In this document: piece after piece, positions 62,273 to 64,000 of the stretch
How positions within the stretch are numbered: the first letter of the stretch is position 1
Layout of the letters: each line of letters opens with the position of its first letter
DNA from: Clostridia bacterium
GTDB taxonomy: Bacteria > Bacillota > Clostridia > UMGS1810
Assembly: GCA_017621495.1 (NCBI GenBank)
Contig: JAGATB010000036.1
Coordinates: 1 to 64,000, forward strand
DNA: 64,000 bases
Direction: 5' to 3'
Translations under genes and position numbers: made by a program
The notes under the pieces: model-generated
What the model saw: only the letters and a program-made list of their open reading frames with translations
Told to the model about the DNA's origin: nothing
Databases searched by the model: none

Positions 62273-62341
62273 ATGGAATATGTGTACATAATGATGTATA
62301 TAATTACTTTGATTGTGTTAATCATAACCATAAAAAAATAA
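62273..62341 (+). CDS. 22-residue membrane peptide, probable type I toxin
   Basis: The frame reads MEYVYIMMYIITLIVLIITI followed by two Lys and a stop: one short hydrophobic helix with a basic end, the form of Fst/TxpA/holin-like type I toxins, which insert into the membrane. An unusually strong AAGGAGGTGAT stands 4 bases before the ATG but is buried in a hairpin. A perfect promoter drives it, and a convergent perfect promoter drives an RNA overlapping its 3' end. Toxic activity is inferred from this architecture, not shown. Confidence 0.7.
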   Translation: MEYVYIMMYIITLIVLIITIKK

Positions 62342-62426
62342 CGCCAGCCCATGTCATAAGCCTGGCATTATTTTCATAAAATAATCCTGTTGTGGCATAA
62401 CCGTTTGAGGTCTTGCCTTTTTCTAT
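62335..62426 (-). ncRNA. Predicted antisense RNA to the toxin-like mRNA
   Basis: From the minus-strand promoter at 62431-62459 a ~90-nt RNA would run to the hairpin AATGCCAG/CTGGCGTT (62343-62371), which ends in TTATTTTTT on this strand. It overlaps the last ~40 nt of the toxin mRNA and its terminator. It has no open frame of note. Its 5' part (AGACC...GGTTATGCCA) repeats the 5' part of the toxin mRNA in the same sense. Confidence 0.65.
62341..62376. terminator. Shared bidirectional terminator of the toxin-like locus
   Basis: An 8-bp stem with ACGCCAG on one side and CTGGCAT on the other, and a 14-base loop. The T-rich tail on the minus strand (TTATTTTTT) is strong and that on the plus strand (TTATTTTC) weaker. 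Confidence 0.65.
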
Positions 62427-62430
62427 TTTA

Positions 62431-62459
62431 ATTATAATCTATTTCTTTTATTTTGTCAA
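62431..62459 (-). promoter_or_regulatory. Consensus antisense promoter facing the toxin-like gene
   Basis: On the minus strand TTGACA (62459-62454), 17-bp spacer, TATAAT (62436-62431). It sits just beyond the rqcH stop and points at the small gene. Confidence 0.85.
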
Positions 62460-62471
62460 TACAAATTTTCT

Positions 62472-64000
62472 CTACGCTTTTAACCTCTTCACCAATTCCT
62501 CATCCGGATCTGCATAGATTGTGTTATAATTCACATATATCACCATTCCGGGCTTAGCGCCGGCAGGCTTCTTCACATTTTTGACTTCTGTATAATCCAC
62601 CGGCACACTTTTGGAATTGCGTGCTTTGCTGTAGTATGCCGCCAGTGATGCCGCCTGCAGATATGTGCGGTCGGGTACCTCCATGGCATCGGGAGTACGT
62701 ACTATGGCGTGGGAGCCGTGTATGCTCTTGGTGTGAAACCATATGTCTGTGCTCCTGGAGAGCTTTAGTGTAACATAGTCGTTTTGTGCATTGTTTTTGC
62801 CCACATATATGTCGTACCCGTCATCGCTTATAAAGTGCATAGGCGTGGGTAGGGATTTCTTTTTATTTCCCTTTTTGCCGCCTCGGTGTTTTAAGTAGCC
62901 CTGTTCGGTGAGCTCTTCACGTATCATGGCAATCTCGGCTCCCGATTCGGCAAGCTCTATTGCCTCTTTCACAGATTCCAGATAGTCTATCTCTTTAAGG
63001 TTTAGTTCTTTTTGTTTTGCAGTCTCTGCTTCGGCGGTCTTTTCCTTGGTATATTTTGTGTAGTATCTTTGGGCGTTTTTAGACGGTGTCAGATCGTCTT
63101 TCAAAGCTATTTTCACCGTTTCTCCCGTTTCCGAGTAGAAGTTTTCGCACTCAATATACTTCATACCCTGTTGTATCCTATACAGGTTTGCGGTTATCAG
63201 GTCTCCGTAAATTTTAAATTTTTCCTTGTTTTTGGCTTTTTCCAGGGTTTCGTTCTCTATCTGCAGTTTTTTGAGGCATCTCTCCAGATTGTTGTTTACG
63301 AATTTCATAAGGTCGCCGCTTTTTTGCTTCAAGCTCTGCATGGAGGATTTTTTTAAGTAAAATGCCTCTGCTGCTTCGTTGACACTGTCGTATACTGTCA
63401 CATTAGCCATGTTCTCAAACTGCGTAATCTCAAGTGCATTGAAATCTATGAGCTTTCCCGACTCATTATCGGCAGCAGTGCAGGGGGTGTATACACCGTC
63501 AACGGTATTTGATATCATCCTGGAGAATATATATGCGGTTTTGTCCAGCTGCTCGGCGCTTGCTTCTTCACCTGTTTTGTCTGTGAAGCCGGTGGCTCTG
63601 TATACCGATTCCCTTGCCATAAGCGGACTTATGCCGCAGTAGGCATCCATCAGTTGTTTGAAGAGCGGTACATTGCTTATGTTTAGAGTTCTCTTTATAT
63701 CATCCTTGCCTATGACGGCAGGATTCGCCTTGCCTTGAGAGGGCGGAGCTGTGTATATGAGACCGGGCAGTATCTGGCGAACACTGCTTACGCTCAAATC
63801 GATGTGATATACCGAGTCTATGATTTTGTCGTCCTTATTTATGAGTATGATGTTTGAATATTTGCCCATCAGCTCACATATGAGCACCTTTTCGCTGAGC
63901 TCGCCCAATTCGTCATAGCTCTCTATGTGTATGCGGATTATACGCTCGAATTCCGGCTGCTCTATAAGGGTAATCCTGCCGCCGGTCAGATGCTTGCGCA
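62472..64000 (-). CDS. rqcH: RqcH/NFACT ribosome-quality-control protein (5' end beyond window)
   Basis: Binds stalled 50S-peptidyl-tRNA and adds C-terminal alanine tails that mark the chain for degradation; older names are FbpA or fibronectin-binding protein. The window holds about 509 codons, and the frame stays open to position 64000 (RKHLTGGRITLIEQPEFERII), so roughly the first tenth is missing. Visible parts are the NFACT-N core, a long coiled coil (Lys/Glu-rich, nucleotides ~62990-63320), and the NFACT-R domain with SRSTDIWFHTKSIHGSHAIVR and DYTEVKNVKKPAGAKPGMVIY. A TTG at 63908 is an internal codon, not the start. Confidence 0.93.
   Translation of the reverse strand, partial: RKHLTGGRITLIEQPEFERIIRIHIESYDELGELSEKVLICELMGKYSNIILINKDDKIIDSVYHIDLSVSSVRQILPGLIYTAPPSQGKANPAVIGKDDIKRTLNISNVPLFKQLMDAYCGISPLMARESVYRATGFTDKTGEEASAEQLDKTAYIFSRMISNTVDGVYTPCTAADNESGKLIDFNALEITQFENMANVTVYDSVNEAAEAFYLKKSSMQSLKQKSGDLMKFVNNNLERCLKKLQIENETLEKAKNKEKFKIYGDLITANLYRIQQGMKYIECENFYSETGETVKIALKDDLTPSKNAQRYYTKYTKEKTAEAETAKQKELNLKEIDYLESVKEAIELAESGAEIAMIREELTEQGYLKHRGGKKGNKKKSLPTPMHFISDDGYDIYVGKNNAQNDYVTLKLSRSTDIWFHTKSIHGSHAIVRTPDAMEVPDRTYLQAASLAAYYSKARNSKSVPVDYTEVKNVKKPAGAKPGMVIYVNYNTIYADPDEELVKRLKA

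Overview
The window is chromosomal DNA of a spore-forming, low-to-moderate-GC member of the Clostridia (Firmicutes), probably a gut, rumen or digester species. The signs are PolC-type polymerase, dipicolinate synthase genes dpaA and dpaB, a THF riboswitch on an ECF folate transporter, ClpE-like and RqcH proteins, S-layer-homology (SLH) proteins, frequent TTG starts, and hairpin repeats of a kind I recall from gut Firmicutes. I could not run searches, so family names rest on motifs and remembered families.

Layout. 1-39: 5' end of a probable transposase on the minus strand. 353-17.5 kb: housekeeping genes on the plus strand: metG-tatD, THF riboswitch-folT, ispG-polC-secreted nuclease-AraC regulator, DUF1846 protein, clpE-like, two cyclophilins and gap. 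17.6-26.2 kb: a WG-repeat membrane protein, a membrane diguanylate cyclase, two zinc-ribbon membrane proteins, pepD, and an OPT peptide transporter with a PqqD-like protein. 26.2-56.5 kb: a 30-kb polysaccharide-utilisation island bracketed by a perfect 98-bp direct repeat. 56.5-64 kb: dpaA-dpaB, a heterodimeric ABC exporter, rpsT, a small locus that looks like a type I toxin-antitoxin pair, and rqcH, which runs off the window.

The island holds large secreted LamG-like, beta-propeller and beta-helix proteins, two SLH cell-surface proteins, a sugar ABC importer (binding protein plus two permeases, no ATPase), a GH105 unsaturated-uronyl hydrolase, a cytoplasmic TIM-barrel-like protein of unknown family, and a histidine kinase/LuxR-type regulator pair. 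GH105 points to pectin, most likely rhamnogalacturonan. In the inferred scheme, surface proteins bind and cut the polymer, the ABC importer takes up unsaturated oligosaccharides, and cytoplasmic GH105 removes the terminal residue. Three plus-strand promoters share a near-identical 18-nt element directly upstream of the -35 box. A diverged copy sits at the same place before the histidine kinase gene, so the two-component system probably controls the island and itself.

The most notable observations are: (1) the 98-bp duplication around the island, copied from the end of the PqqD-like gene and its terminator; (2) an unannotated 22-residue membrane peptide gene at 62273-62341 with a ribosome-binding site buried in an 11-bp hairpin, facing a convergent antisense promoter, both promoters being perfect consensus; (3) the shared promoter element of the island; and (4) a 256-bp multi-branched palindrome and several hairpin repeat families whose stems differ between copies by compensating changes.
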